Part shown: piece by piece, positions 35,611 to 46,960 of the stretch
Layout: each line of letters starts with the position of its first letter
How positions within the stretch are numbered: the stretch's first letter is position 1
Assembly (NCBI RefSeq): GCF_029784165.1
Contig: NC_073695.1
Coordinates: 194,020,857-194,084,856, forward strand
DNA length: 64,000 nt
Source of the DNA: Wyeomyia smithii
Taxonomy: Eukaryota; Arthropoda; Insecta; Diptera; Culicidae
Reading direction: 5' to 3'
The notes under the pieces: model-generated
Database searches by the model: none
The model's input: the letters and a program-made list of their open reading frames with translations, nothing else
Told to the model about the DNA's origin: nothing
Translations under genes and position numbers: made by a program

Positions 35611-36512
35611 TGTTAAAGATTCTCTACGTCGCTTTTTTCACTTCGAAAAAAAAAATTGATGGAATCCTTCTGTTTTGGACCACTGGTGACGAGACTCCTT
35701 AAGGTAAGGATTTAATCTCAGGCTCCCTATAAGTCCTTTTACGCTGCTTACCTCTTCGCCTGTGCGTATTCCTTTTGACAATGTAAGTCATTCTTGTAAC
35801 AGAATGTGCCAGATGAATTTTTACGCTCTGGTACGCTCAAAATTTTCAGAAAAATCTCCCTTTCGTAACAAATTTGTTACCTTATAAGTCATATCATTCA
35901 CCTCCAGTCAAGTAGCGACACATATTGTCATACTTTTCTTTTTTCGACTCTAAGCAAAGTCATGCTATTTTTAATTTTTGGTTCAAGGAGTAAATGTAGT
36001 AATGAAGATAGAAAATAAACTAACTGAATATATGATAGTAGAAACTACTAATAATATAGTTCAGCAGGTTGTCATATATTTTACACATGTTACGAGATCA
36101 CAAGATCTAATAATGGCCATTGCAACTGCACGCAAAACTTTACTTGTCACTTTAATATTTTTGTTTTGAAAAATTCTCCTTCTTATAGCAAATTTGTTAG
36201 GAATTTCAAAAGTAATAAGATTCACAAGTAACAACACATATTTCCGTATATTTTTCCCATGTTGCTAGTATCTTCCATCATCCGGTGTACGTGTATTAGT
36301 TTGTTCGTCGTACCCATACGATGTAGAGAAAAAACATGACAAAAGCTGCCAGGTATTCTTTTTCTCGTCATGTATGACGAACGCAAATGTTGATGATTTC
36401 GAAGATCTAATCTTCTAAGAGACGCATTTCTCTTAATCACATCACGATCTGTAAACTGCATTAGAGAAAAACACACATTTGCTTTCTTGCAAGCTGATGC
36501 AAACCATGTTTA
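35611..36512. other. Unassigned; faint internal direct repeat
   Basis: The stretch at about 35,850-35,935 (AAAATCTCCCTTTCGTAACAA and further) is loosely repeated at about 36,168-36,250 (AAAATTCTCCTTCTTATAGC). No gene is seen. Confidence 0.3.
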
Positions 36513-36773
36513 ATGGCGAATGAGGTATGGCGAAACGGGCAAAGAAGAAAAAATGAAGTGGCGTTTTCAGTTAAACATTTGAACCTGCAGCGCTACGGGA
36601 GAGATTCTGCAGATGTGCGAGTAGAAGAACCTAAACGTTGCCTCAATACAAAAGCTGCGGGTAAATTCTTACTAACATACGCATTACCGCTCATGGTTGT
36701 AGGTTTTTACGCAGAAACACATACAATGCGCGTTTATAAAACACAAAAAGAAGTAAAATCATGCTCAAAATAA
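36513..36773 (+). CDS. Small hypothetical ORF (86 aa), doubtful
   Basis: An ATG-initiated frame with a basic N-terminal half (residues ~5-30, e.g. WRNGQRRKNE) and a short hydrophobic segment near residues 52-66 (FLLTYALPLMVVGFY), ending in a lysine-rich tail. I do not recognise a family, and there is no promoter, splice or homology support. It lies in otherwise non-coding DNA and may be a chance frame. Confidence 0.12.
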   Translation: MANEVWRNGQRRKNEVAFSVKHLNLQRYGRDSADVRVEEPKRCLNTKAAGKFLLTYALPLMVVGFYAETHTMRVYKTQKEVKSCSK

Positions 36774-39704
36774 CAAAATCTCTGTTTGTTTTGGGTGTAG
36801 AGAAGTAAACTTAAAAAGAAAGGAATGATTATACACGCAAGCACGGGTGAATGATAAGCATGTCACTAAGTCTTAATTTTGACATTACTAATACTATGAC
36901 GTGCGGAATACAACAGTGAAATTGGTAAAATGATAAAAATCAGTATTATTTGTTAGATTTCAATACTATTCAACAAAAAATACCAAATCCCATCATTTCC
37001 TCGAATCCATAAGGAATTCAAGAAAAAAAATCAAAAATAAGGAATGAATAGTTCAGAGGTTGTGTAAACAATAAGAAAAAACAAAAATTCAAAGTTTATA
37101 ATCTAATCACTTAAATTAAATTTTTGGATCAATCTCCTTTTTTAAGAATCCTGTACAGATTTTAAATTTATCAAACAGTAGATTTTTAATTATCAACTCA
37201 TCTTATGATGTGTATAAAATTCTACAAAATAATTTGTTATGTGAGATAACATGCTGTTCAAAGCATTTAGTGCACAGTGTCTTGTGTCCCAGAAAGTGGT
37301 AATCATGAACCACTTGTATTCAGTTTTTCTTTTTTTGTTCTTTTCTTCCTGAGGTCCAGAACGTCGAAATTGCCCTAATGTTCAATCGGAAAAGGCGCGG
37401 TGTGTACCATGTATAATTAAAATAGCCGCGCTCTAGCGAACCCGACCCACCGCGTCCGGACAGAGCGCGTGCCTCTCCTTCCGGTTCGGTCGTGCAAGTC
37501 GGACGCGATGTACCTACGGTTGGAAGGATGTAGAAGTAGGTAAAAGCGTACATATGTATGGCCGGATGAATGAATGAACAAATAGCCACCACCATTCGGT
37601 TCTTCTTCATTTTGTTCGAGTTTTAATTATAGTCGTTCCGCTGGGGACAGTTTCGTAATATTTAATTTCGTAGCATGTTTAAACTAAAGTTATTACGGTG
37701 GGTGTATCCGATTGTCTGTCGGCAGGTAGAAATGTGGAGCCCAATTTAACTAGTTGACAAATGACCTTAGTTTCAAATGGGATCCAATAGAACATTTATT
37801 TTCGTTGTGTGAAAATAAATTGGTTCCCTAAAAGAATTTGATTACATTATTCGAAAAGAAACTTTTCGTACTTTGATTTATTTTTCAAAGCAGTATTAGA
37901 ACGTTTTTTTACTCTTTCATAAATTGGTTCCATTTGAAGTTATTCTCGCAACTGGAATTAAATTAGATTTTCAAGCAGATGTCAAAAACAGAACCTACAA
38001 TAAATTACCGGTTCCTTTGATCTTTGACCGTGCCTCCATGGAAAACATCGCATCGTCAAATCGCTATTCTCTCGAACGACAAACGAAGTTTCACCGTCGC
38101 GTCGTTTTTCTGCAGCCGAACCAGTCCCAAATAATCTGTATTGCAGCGGGAAAACGCATCTCTGCGGAATGTCCCATTCTTCTGGGACTCGTCACCGAGC
38201 AGGCAGAATTTATGGACCATTTCTCAGGCGCCGGCGGCTTTCTGGCTCCATTCGACTGCAACGTCTAGCGTATGTCCGTAGGCGTCACTCGCTATTGCAC
38301 CCTTCGCTGACGATAATGGACAAAACGCGGCTACGATCCGAACGGCATATTTATGCGCCGCGGTGTCCTTACAAAAACAGTAGTCACACGTCGAGATGAA
38401 AATTTGCATTAATATGCAAATCGGTTCGCCTGTTTTTTAGTTCTCTATCGCCATCTCATTCTCCTCTCGTTCTCTTTCCGTGTCTATTGCTACCACGATT
38501 TCCTTTGGTTACGGACCTCATCTACTAGCATTTATCTCTACGTTGAAGATCAGAAAAGCTCAGCGAGGCGTAGCAAGTTCCTTCATTCGCGCATAAACAG
38601 TATGCGCTTAGGGTGGTTGTTGTTAGTGTGCTTTGCTTCACCTACTCCCAGAAAAATTAATCTTTCCTCACTAGAGATAGGACTCTACAGCTGAACCGTT
38701 CTGTGTAGATTTTTTGCACCGGGAATCACTTGCCATAAGTGACCATTTTACCACCCTAATTACACATCAACACAAGCTCAGATCTTCATGCTGCAACACT
38801 CGCTCCCGGCTGTAAACATCATTATGTAAATGATTGTTATGAAAATGCCTCCCCCCTCTTCAGCTCTCTGCAGCAGAGTTTTTCCAATTTCTCGCCTGGA
38901 ACGGACCTACCGATCCAGTTTCAGTCCTCGTCTGCTCATTGGCGGCGCATCGTGTCTCCCGTTGCAGCATCAACATTATGCGAATCCTTTGTCGTGAAAC
39001 GGGAAAAGGGTCGTGCGTCTGTCAGTATTCGCTCCGGGAAGCCATATGTGCACTCAATCAAGCGATGAAGATCTAACTCCAGGCAGGATGCATTTCGCTG
39101 ACCGAACCCTAAAGTGTAGCACGTCCGCCAGGAATGACACAAAAAAAGGATTAGACTTAAAATGGAAACGCGTGCAGGGCAGCAGGCGCGCTCGGGCTTG
39201 TGCACGTGTTCGAAATATGGTTACCGCTTTCCGGAGTTCTCTTTGATGATTTTAATAAGAGTGCTTGATTTATCCTCGGCTTACGCTGACACCGCTGCTG
39301 TTGCTGCCAACTGTCTGCTGTATTATTGCAACACAGCCCGCGCGGCTGTCGGTACGAGGTTCTGCTGTCTGCTTGTCACACGGTTCTCGGTAACAATTAT
39401 GAAATGATTGTTTCGAAAAAGTTTCTCCTGCTTTGGATTTTGTTGCTAGGGGAACTGCACACGTTCGCTTTGTTTGCTGTAAATTAACTTACGAGGGTTT
39501 CTAAAAAGGAAATTATATTATAACGTTCCATAGTTAGAAAATTTACAAAACACAAAATCTGGGTTACACATACTAATTCAATACATACTAAGTTCTCGTT
39601 GTTTTGTTCCGATAGAAATGAAAATCTGCTTTGAAAAACAAATAGATACCCATATATCATCCAAAATATTGCCCATCGCTAATTGCAACTTTGTCCCATT
39701 TCTC
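36774..39704. other. Unassigned, partly GC-richer non-coding DNA
   Basis: No gene with support was found. A TTG-started frame at 37,924-38,268 (first ATG near 38,038) has no recognisable domain. The part at 37,900-39,400 is free of obvious repeats and could contain enhancers. It includes an inverted pair of octamer motifs at about 38,401-38,422. Confidence 0.35.
38402..38422. promoter_or_regulatory. Inverted octamer pair (POU-type sites)
   Basis: ATTTGCATTAATATGCAAAT contains the octamer ATGCAAAT on both strands, separated by a few bases. POU-homeodomain proteins bind the octamer. A regulatory role is inferred from the motif only. Confidence 0.3.
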
Positions 39705-39706
39705 TA

Positions 39707-40241
39707 AAGGGTGTACGGAATCAAATTGCATCACAAGTTTTACTCATCCTACCAATCGCCTTCTAACTTTCAGGTAATGCACTGCTGCGCTGCAAAAGCA
39801 CTGCTCATAAGGTCACTGGTTTTTATGTGGAAATCCATTTACTCTTCATATCCTCCTCCGATTCCGGAGGCATTCCTTGAGGTATACCTTCCCATTGACC
39901 GTCCCGGTTGCCACGAATGGTGTGCTCCGCTTTCCAGACGAGCATTTTGCGTGCCAAACCACGTACTTTTTGGCAAACTTTGACACCTTCTGCTTTTCCA
40001 CGTCCTTAGGAACTTCGAATTTATGATGAGCGGTGAAGTACTGGAGCCTCGGAAGCTGCCGGAAATCTGCTTTTACATGTGTCTGTCATCTATAATGAGG
40101 CAATGTGACAGCCGAGTGCAACTTACACAGTATCAACAATACACATTGAACAAATTTCACCATAATGTTTAATAGAAAATACTTAATAAGTGAAAAGTTA
40201 CAGCCATTTAAACATGATGCAATTTAATCCCGTACACCTTT
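39707..40241 (-). mobile_element. Internally deleted Tc1/mariner element, 535 bp
   Basis: Inverted ends AAGGGTGTACGGAATCAAAT... (left) and ...ATTTAATCCCGTACACCTTT (right) share about 25 of 28 positions and are flanked by TA dinucleotides (39,705-39,706 and 40,242-40,243). TA is the target of this superfamily. The inside retains part of a minus-strand transposase, described separately. Confidence 0.85.
39885..40045 (-). pseudogene. Mariner transposase fragment
   Basis: One uninterrupted minus-strand frame reads QYFTAHHKFEVPKDVEKQK, VSKFAKKYVVWHAKCSSGKR, STPFVATGTVNGKVYLKECL. The KF.KKY.VW.A.CS.GKRS.PFV.TG block is typical of the catalytic core of Tc1/mariner transposases between the first and second catalytic acids. 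The DNA-binding domain and both flanking catalytic residues are missing. The group is probably DD37D/E rather than classical mariner; this is a family-level judgement. Confidence 0.7.
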
Positions 40242-40243
40242 TA

Positions 40244-42040
40244 CTCGGCCCGCTCCGGACCCACTAAAACCATTCCAGTCTCCAGAGGGTTAAGTTTTTG
40301 TCGAGAAGTGGCATCTTGTGCTCGATGCACCATCTTTATCGTATACCTCCTAGCAAACCACCTGGAGACTGACAGTTGGCTATCTCTGGCAACCTCGCAC
40401 CAGATGTCTGAGTCTTCACGCATCTTCCGAACTGAGTTGTCTGTAGCAGTGTCTGGCCCGCTCACCGCATCCACGTGTAGATACTGCTTGTGTCAGGTGG
40501 AAGATCACTTCTTTATGGCGTCTTCCAACCCATCTGGATATCACCAGAATAAGTCAGTGCGTCCATACCCTTCATGGAAGCGGACCATTCCCACTGCCAT
40601 TTAATCATCAAGGATGATCATCTGGTACCTCGTATATCCCTCGTGTCACGTTGGTCTAAGCACTCTACATCTTCCTTAATGTTGATGTTGATAGTTATTA
40701 TGCCGGACAAGACACAGATTGCGTCGTATGACACTATACGATTCGCACTTGCAACCCGCAGCCACATGAGCCTGTCCGTACCCTCCTGTTTACCTCGATA
40801 ACTATTAGCACTTATCGCTTTGAACCACAGTGACGCACTTAAGTATGGGCGAAACCGCGCTGACAAGAAGCTTTCGCTCGCTGCCGGGCACCGCTGAGCT
40901 ATTTACCATCATTAGTGCTGAGATAGTGCAGCAGAAGCCGTTAAGGCCTTTTTGCAGGCATAACTGTCATGACCCTCAAATGTTAGTCCAAGAGCACCAC
41001 AGATCGTTTTTAGGTCATGGTGCAGCCTTCAACTCTTATCATTGCAACAACTCCAGTTTTTTGAAGTGCATCTAGTTCTCGACCTGCAGTACCTCGACTA
41101 TGCAGTACGCGGCCGTCAACTCGTCATAGACTTTTAGCGTTATACCGCCACATACCCGACGATCCGACCTCTACAGGAAACTTCAACTTTAATACTCCGG
41201 CATACATATCATACCATAACACCGAGCCCAGGATGAAACTTTGCGGTATTCCTGCGGTGGTTGAGATTTTGATCCTCCTCCGTGTCGTAATAAAGTGTTC
41301 GATTATGAATATAATTCTCCAAGATCACCGCCACCGGTACGCGGATGCTCCTAAGCGCAAGAGCTGTGGAGTCCCAGCTGACGCTATTAAACGCATTCTT
41401 CACGTTAAACGTGACGATTGTGCAATCGCGAATGCCTCTTCTCTTGCGCTGGAGAGCTACCTATGCTGTTTATATGACGGAGAATAGGATCCAGCATGGA
41501 CCTACCTCTCCGGAAGCCAAGCTGGTTACTTGCCAGATCATCTACACCTCTTCACCAGTTTGTTGAAAATAATCCTCTTCAAGCACTTTGCCCGCAGTGT
41601 CCAGCAAACAGACCGGTCTATATGCCGATGAGTCCCCTGGAGGTTCCCTGACTTCGGCAACAGTCATCCAGGTACTTCTGAATGTCCATAAGGTTGACCG
41701 ACAATCCCTGGTCTTTGTCTGAGATACTGGATCGTCGGACGTGAGACTTGACAACCAGAGGCCAGCGACTTGGTTCGTGGCTTGCGAAGATTCCTTCGAT
41801 GATACGCTCCCTGATGATAACTCCGCAGGCGCCAATACGACTTTGATCTTGGCCACTACGATCCTGTTGGTGTTACCTTAATTGCCGCTCGCGCATAGCC
41901 TCTCGAAACGAGCACTTCAGGTCGCCTTTATCGTACTCTTGGGCCGATGACATAGTAAGCGCGGATGGCATAGCTAAGCGACTCGGCCGTAATTTGAGCT
42001 GTACATTTAACCACGGGAAGACGAAGCGCTTCGCGACGCT
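40244..42040 (-). pseudogene. R1-like LINE reverse transcriptase remnant
   Basis: Minus-strand blocks appear in the correct order for an R1-clade LINE. SSAYRPVCLLDTAGKVLEE (complement of about 41,575-41,650) is the start of the RT. KNAFNSVSWDSTALALRSIRV with ILENYIHNRTLYYDTEE (about 41,265-41,403) contains the RT segment around the first catalytic Asp position. EDVECLDQRDTRDIRGTR (about 40,618-40,675) is followed by a C-terminal piece at 40,241-40,474. Many frameshifts and stops intervene, and the YADD region is not readable by eye. Its 5' side continues to about 42,040, where an inverted repeat and a SINE insertion occur. Confidence 0.72.
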
Positions 42041-42065
42041 ATTCGCGCTTACTATGTCATCGGCC
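41942..42065. repeat. Perfect 22-bp inverted repeat
   Basis: GGCCGATGACATAGTAAGCGCG (41,942-41,963) is exactly mirrored at 42,044-42,065, with an ~80-bp spacer. The right arm overlaps the target site where the SINE inserted, so the sequence occurs a third time, in part, at 42,315-42,329. Confidence 0.85.
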
Positions 42066-42067
42066 TT

Positions 42068-42314
42068 CGTGGCTCTGTGGTTAGCGATGTCGGTCGGCTA
42101 ACTCGCTCACACGGTTGTGATATCGGGTTCGATTCCCGATCGAGTCGAGGATGTTTTCGAGCTGGCAATTTTCTCGACTCAGCACTGGGGCACGGTGTAT
42201 CGTTGTACTTATCCTACTTGCATGTGTAAAATGTGCCAAAAACAATATCGATAATCTAGTTGATCGAGACCGCTATTAGCCCCCAGGCTAAGCGTGCGAT
42301 ATTGTTTGATATTG
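42068..42314 (+). mobile_element. tRNA-derived SINE, second family
   Basis: The head carries a polymerase III A-box-like TGGTTAGCGATGTCGG (about 42,078-42,093) and a B box GGTTCGATTCC (42,126-42,136) inside a T-stem ATCGG...CCGAT. The body includes TGGCAATTTTCTCGACTCAG and GCACTGGGGCACGG, and the tail is a short GATATTGTTT repeat. An exact 15-bp target duplication TATGTCATCGGCCTT flanks it (42,053-42,067 and 42,315-42,329). Confidence 0.95.
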
Positions 42315-42423
42315 TATGTCATCGGCCTTAAGCGCCAACGTTCGTTAGGTGGAAAGTCGTTAGGATCACGCGACGGAAGTCTTCTTTACGCACGACGGAT
42401 AAACTTGTGCTGGATGGATTGGA

Positions 42424-43060
42424 TTATGGATTTCTACATAGTTTTATATGGTTAAAGAAACGACCGAAGCAAATTCGGGTATTGATCGAGTTAGGGAGCA
42501 ATAAAAGGGCACGCAAGCAAGCTGAATTACTGAAGTCGTTTACCTCTTTCAAAACAAATCCTAGCTGACGACTAATAATGCAGCATGACTGATAGTTGGT
42601 TTCAAGCACCTGATCATCTACTCTTCGACACGTTTATTTTCAGGAAGTTTGACTTCCTGAAAATGAGCGAAATTATCCAACAACTTTTTGTTCTCTTTGC
42701 AATCGGTTCCAATTCGTATGGGAGATTTTCGAATCGTTAGCGTAAATGTATTCCAATATTCGCAATCAGTATCGTCACATCACTGAAAAATAGTGCAAAC
42801 AGCAGTGTGCCCAAATTGCTTCTTTGAGGTACGCCAAAGGATGGCATAAAACTATCAGATACTGTCGATCCGACTTTCACATGAAGCTGTCTGTTGCCCA
42901 AGTAAGAACGAAACCAATTGCTAATTCCGCCGGAAATTCCTAGACGGTGTAGCTTTAAAGAAGAAGGTTAAGATTAACGGTGTCAAACGCAGCCTTATTG
43001 TCGGCGTATATGGCGTCACCTTGAGCTCCACCGTCCATCGCAATGATCAAAATTATGTAA
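42424..43060 (-). pseudogene. Jockey-like LINE reverse transcriptase remnant
   Basis: Minus-strand pieces read AIYADNKAAFDTVNLNLLL (complement of about 42,955-43,015), then ISGGISNWFRSYLGNRQLHVK and VGSTVSDSFMPSFGVPQ. Next are RSNLGTLLFALFF, a decayed YADD as IYANDSKIS, and SRQLGFVLKEVNDFSNSACL (about 42,470-42,575). These are the RT palm and C-terminal blocks of a Jockey-type LINE. The second catalytic box has lost one Asp (YAND). Several frameshifts are present. Confidence 0.72.
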
Positions 43061-43299
43061 ATTCGCACAGGTTCATTACGATCTCAGGTAGTTACTGGAC
43101 GTTCTCGAATCGAATCGAAATTTTGTTATGTCGTTTTCGTTTTCGCGGTGTAACTACCCTTTTTCCGTGCTATACTTTGCAGCTTCAAATAAAACATTTT
43201 CAGTGTCATTGCATTGGTATGCGTAATAATGGGATAGGGGAACATACTTAAATGACGTAGCATTTTTTTCATGATTTTTTGGCTTTTGTACATGACCTC

Positions 43300-44695
43300 T
43301 ATTCCGGATATATATTGGGTGCATTTCAGTTATTTTCGTTGTTTTCCAGAAACTGAAAGTGGTCATCTTCTAATTCAACATGGTGTCCAGGGTCAATGCT
43401 TGGCTTCTTTACATCATTTCGATTACGGACTTATCCATATGTAGTAGTATTCGGTTATTTTCTGCTGTTATCCAGAAGTTGCCATATTTCAATTCAAACT
43501 GTTGTCTAAGGTCAATTTATAGCTCCTTGCATCATTCTGGATCCGGTGATCCGGAACCGTAAGTCGCCATCTTGGATTAAAAAATTGCACTTGGAAACAA
43601 TTTCTGGCCCCTGAGTGCCATTCTGGTTTAAGAAATATCCATATTGGGTATTATTTGGTCATTTTCGGCTGTTCTCCAGAAACCGGATGTCACCATCTTC
43701 GAATTCAAAATGGTGTCTGTGGTCGATGCTAGCTCCTGTGTATCATTCTGGTTCCGAAGATACTCATTTTGTATGGAAATCGGCCATTTTTGGTTGTTTT
43801 TTAGAAACCGGAAGTTGCCATCTTACAATTCATAATGGTGTCAATTTTCAGCTTCATGCTCGTTCCAGAGATACTCATATTGGGTGGTATTTTAGGCTGT
43901 TTCCAGACACCGGAAGTCGCCATCTTACAATTAAAAATATTATCGGAGGTCGATTCGTGGCTTCAGTGCATCATAACAATCCCGGAAATACCCATATTGG
44001 GTGGTATTTGGTCATTTGCCGCTGTTTCTTAGAAACCGGAAGTCGCCTTCTTACAATTCAAAATGTTGTTTGAGGTAGATAGGTCGATTTGTGGCTTCAG
44101 TGCATCATAACAATTCCGGAAATACGCATATTTAGGGGTATTTGGTCATTTGCCGCTGTTTTTCGGGAACCGGAAGTCGCCATCTTGGATTTCACATTGG
44201 CATTAGGAGACAATTTTTGGCCTCTGAGCGTCATTCTGGTTGAAGAAACACTCATATTGGGTGGTATTTGGTCATTTTCGGCTGTTTTCCAGACACCGGA
44301 AGTCGCCATCTTACAATTCAAAATGTTGTTTGAGGTCGATTTGTGGCTTCAGTGCATCATAAAAATCCCGGAAATACCCATATTGGGTGGTATTTGGTCA
44401 TTTGCCGCTATTTTTCAGGAACCGGAAGTCGCCATCTTGGATTTCAAAATGGCATTTGTAAACAATTTCTGGCCTCTGAGCGTCAATCTGGTTAAAGAAA
44501 CACTCATATTGGGTTGTATTTGGTCATTTTCGGCTGATTTCCAGACACCGGAAGTCGCCATCTTACAATTCAAAATGTTGTTGAGGTCGATTTGTGGCTT
44601 CAGTGCATCATAACAATTCCGGAAATACCCATGTTGGGTGGTATAAGGTCATTTGCCGCTATTTTTCAGAAACGGAAAGTCGCAATCTTGGATTT
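43300..44695. repeat. Tandem array type A with ~251-bp higher-order units
   Basis: About eleven units of 105-130 bp are marked by CCGGAAGTCGCCATCTT, CATATTGGGTGGTATTTGGTC and AAATACCCATATTGGG. From about 44,050 on, two alternating unit types form dimers of about 251 bp. One contains GTTTGAGGTCGATTTGTGGC with CAGTGCATCATAA, the other TTGGATTTC with TTTCTGGCCTCTGAGCGTCA. Successive dimers are nearly identical. The long plus-strand open frame at 44,089-44,613 simply follows this period. Confidence 0.88.
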
Positions 44696-44699
44696 CGAA

Positions 44700-45770
44700 A
44701 CGGTATTTGGAGACATGCCAGAAGAAGGAAGGGTGTCGAAACATTATGGACATGTTTGTTACACCTAAAAACATTCACCTGCTAAATTTGGTTATGCTTG
44801 ATTGGTTCTCGAGCTGTGCGTAATTTGAGTTTCATTTGTATGGGACCCCTCCCTTATAGTAGAGAGAGGGGTGTCAAACCATGATATTTGTTACCCCTAA
44901 AAGCAATCACCCGCCAAATTTGGTTCCATTTAGTTGGTTAGTTCTCGAGATAAGCAGAAATTTGTGTTTCATTTGTTATGAACCCCTCCCTCACAGAAGA
45001 GGGAGGGGAGTCGAACCACTATGGACATACTTGTTGCCTCTAAAAACATTCACATACCAAATTTGGTTGTATTTGGTTGATTGGTTCTCGAGCTGTGCGA
45101 AATTCGTATTTCATTTGTATGGAACCCCTCCCTTGTAGAAGAGGGAGCAGTGTCAAACCATAATGGATATATATGTTACCCCTTGAAAAATATATACCTA
45201 CCAAATTTGGTTCTATTTACTTGGTTAGTTTTCGAGATGTGCAGAAATTTGTGTTTCATTTGTATGGGACCCCTCCTTTCCAGAAGAGGGAAGGGTTTCG
45301 AATCAACATGAACATATTTGCTACTCCTAAAAACATCCACTTGCCAAATTCAGCTCCATTTACTTGGTTAGTTCTCGAGATGTGCAGAAATTTGTGTTTC
45401 ATTTGTATGGGACCCCTCCCTTCCAGAAGAAGGAAGGGTGTCGAACCAACATGGACATATTTGTTACTCCAAAAAACATCCACTTGCCAAATTTGGTTCC
45501 ATTTGCTTGGTTAGTTTTCGAGATGTGCAGAAGTTCGTGTTTCATTTTTATGGGACCCCTCCCTTACAGAAGAGGGAAGGGTGTCGAACCAACATGGACA
45601 TATTTGTTACTCCTAAAAACATCCACATGCCAAATTTGGTTCCATTTGCTTGGCTAGTTTTCGAGATGTGCAGGAATTTGTGTTTCATTTGTATGGGACC
45701 CCTCTCTTGCAGAAGAGGGAGGGGTCTCGAACTATCTTAGTCACCTTTCCCGGCCCCTAAAACCCCTATA
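44700..45770. repeat. Tandem array type B, second copy
   Basis: Seven units of about 142 bp with CCAAATTTGGTTCCATTT, TTGGTTAGTTCTCGAGATGT, CAGAAATTTGTGTTTCATTT, GTATGGGACCCCTCCCTTCC and GAAGAGGGAAGGGTGTCGAA. Units at 45.3-45.7 kb are closest to each other. Overlapping frames reading FVFHLYGTPP or NIHLPNLVPF are array by-products. Confidence 0.92.
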
Positions 45771-45774
45771 TACA

Positions 45775-45885
45775 AAATTTCACGCCGATCGGTTCGGTAG
45801 TTTCCAAGCCTATATGAATCAGACAGACAGACAGACAGATAGACAGACAGACAGACAGACAGAGCTGCATTTTTATATGTTTAGA
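45775..45885. repeat. Array-element tail with (CAGA)n microsatellite
   Basis: ATTTCACGCCGATCGGTTCGG, TTTCCAAGCCTATATGAATC and then about eleven CAGA units (45,824-45,863, one GATA variant) lead to CATTTTTATATGTTTAG. It corresponds to 35,521-35,610. Confidence 0.9.
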
Positions 45886-46279
45886 TTTTTCCTGCAAAAT
45901 AAATTAGTCTTTAAAAAAAATGCTACGTCGATTTCACTACAACCCACCCCCCTCCCCCCTTGTCACAGCTTGTCACAAGATGATGATAACCTCCTACGCT
46001 ACGTCATTTAAGTATGGTCCCTAGCTGTCAATTCGTTTTGTTTTGGTCATTATCGCATTCGTCATTTTGTCTCGTTTCCATTTCATGTGTCCATCTCGCA
46101 AATGTGCTGAGAAAAAATTTACCTGACACTTTACCACGTGGAACGAAAACCAAAACAAACCAGTTTTGACACATACGTGTGAATGTGTTGGTGACTTCCT
46201 ACAGTACACTCTGCTTTTTTCGGGTGTCATCAGTGACAGAAAAAGTGTAGAGAGAGACAGAAAAACCGCGAAAACGAAA

Positions 46280-46960
46280 ACGACATTAGCTATGCCAAAG
46301 GGATCAATCCTTTGGTCACTGCTTTCCTCAATGTTCGTCAATTATTTACCCACAATCTTGAATACGTATGTTTGCCGATGACGTTCAAATTTATTTTCAT
46401 TCCCTCTCGATCTTTTTTTGGACTCGATGACAGATCTCATTAATGATGATTTGTCACGATTTCTCGCCTGGTCTGATAGTGTTCTTCTTCAAAGCTAAGG
46501 TGATGCCAAACAAAAATCGTAATATCAACGATCTTGCTGCAATTTTTCTAGGTAACGATGTCGTATAATACGTCCCTAAAGCATCTATTCTTGGCTTCAT
46601 GGTGAAAAAGTGTACAAAAATTTATGATGGACTAAGGGGTCTAAAACTGTCTTCAAGTAAACTGCCAAATTTTGTAAAATTGAAATTGTTTTTATCTTTT
46701 ATTTTGCCTCATTTTTTGTATGGAGATGTTTTTATTGGAATTTCTCAGTTTCAGCTATGAAAAGCTTGCGTATTTAACTGAATTGATGTGTTCTTTTCGT
46801 TTTCAATTTGTTGAAGTTCTTTAGAGTATCTTATCGCCAACAGGAATTGATTGGTTGTAGATTTTATGACTCCTTTAAGTGACGATTAATTTTTGTAAAC
46901 AAATGAATGATAAAAAAAGACAAACAGATTCATTGAGTGTTCTATTAAGAGGTTGAACCC
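46280..46960 (+). pseudogene. LINE reverse transcriptase C-terminal remnant
   Basis: Plus-strand frames read AMPKGSILWSLLSSMFVNYL (46,289-46,350; the usual form is GVPQGSxLGPLLF) and then, after a frameshift, MFADDVQIYF (46,368-46,397) with both catalytic Asp residues. After a decayed stretch come NDDLSR, KASILGFMVKKCTKIYDGLR, LPNFVKLKLFLSFILPHFLY and GDVFIGISQF up to about 46,760. This is the thumb/C-terminal region of Jockey/LOA-like LINEs. The fragment lacks its 5' part and ends near 46,960. It starts about 260 bases beyond the array element. Confidence 0.75.

Larger units (their letters stand above)
43236..46022. mobile_element. 2.8-kb inverted-repeat element filled with tandem arrays
   Basis: The left end GGGGAACATACTTAAATGACGTAGC is mirrored by GCTACGTCATTTAAGTATGGTCCC at the right, 22 of about 24 positions. 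TA dinucleotides lie at both borders (43,235-43,236 and 46,022-46,023). The TIR form GGGACCATACTTAAATKACGT is one I associate with abundant culicine non-autonomous elements. Inside are array A, array B, a conserved tail, a (CAGA)n run and a C-rich segment CCCACCCCCCTCCCCCC. No transposase is present. Confidence 0.75.

Noticed and set aside
37924..38268. 114-codon plus-strand frame
   Set aside because: Starts at TTG; the first ATG leaves about 76 codons with no recognised motif.
39760..39785. AG|GTAATG site after a pyrimidine tract at about 39,774
   Set aside because: It resembles the ratchet-point pattern but lies inside the deleted mariner element (39,707-40,241), so it is more likely accidental.
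44089..45740. Several overlapping frames of 75-174 codons in the arrays
   Set aside because: They repeat with the array period and occur on both strands. They are by-products of tandem repetition, not genes.
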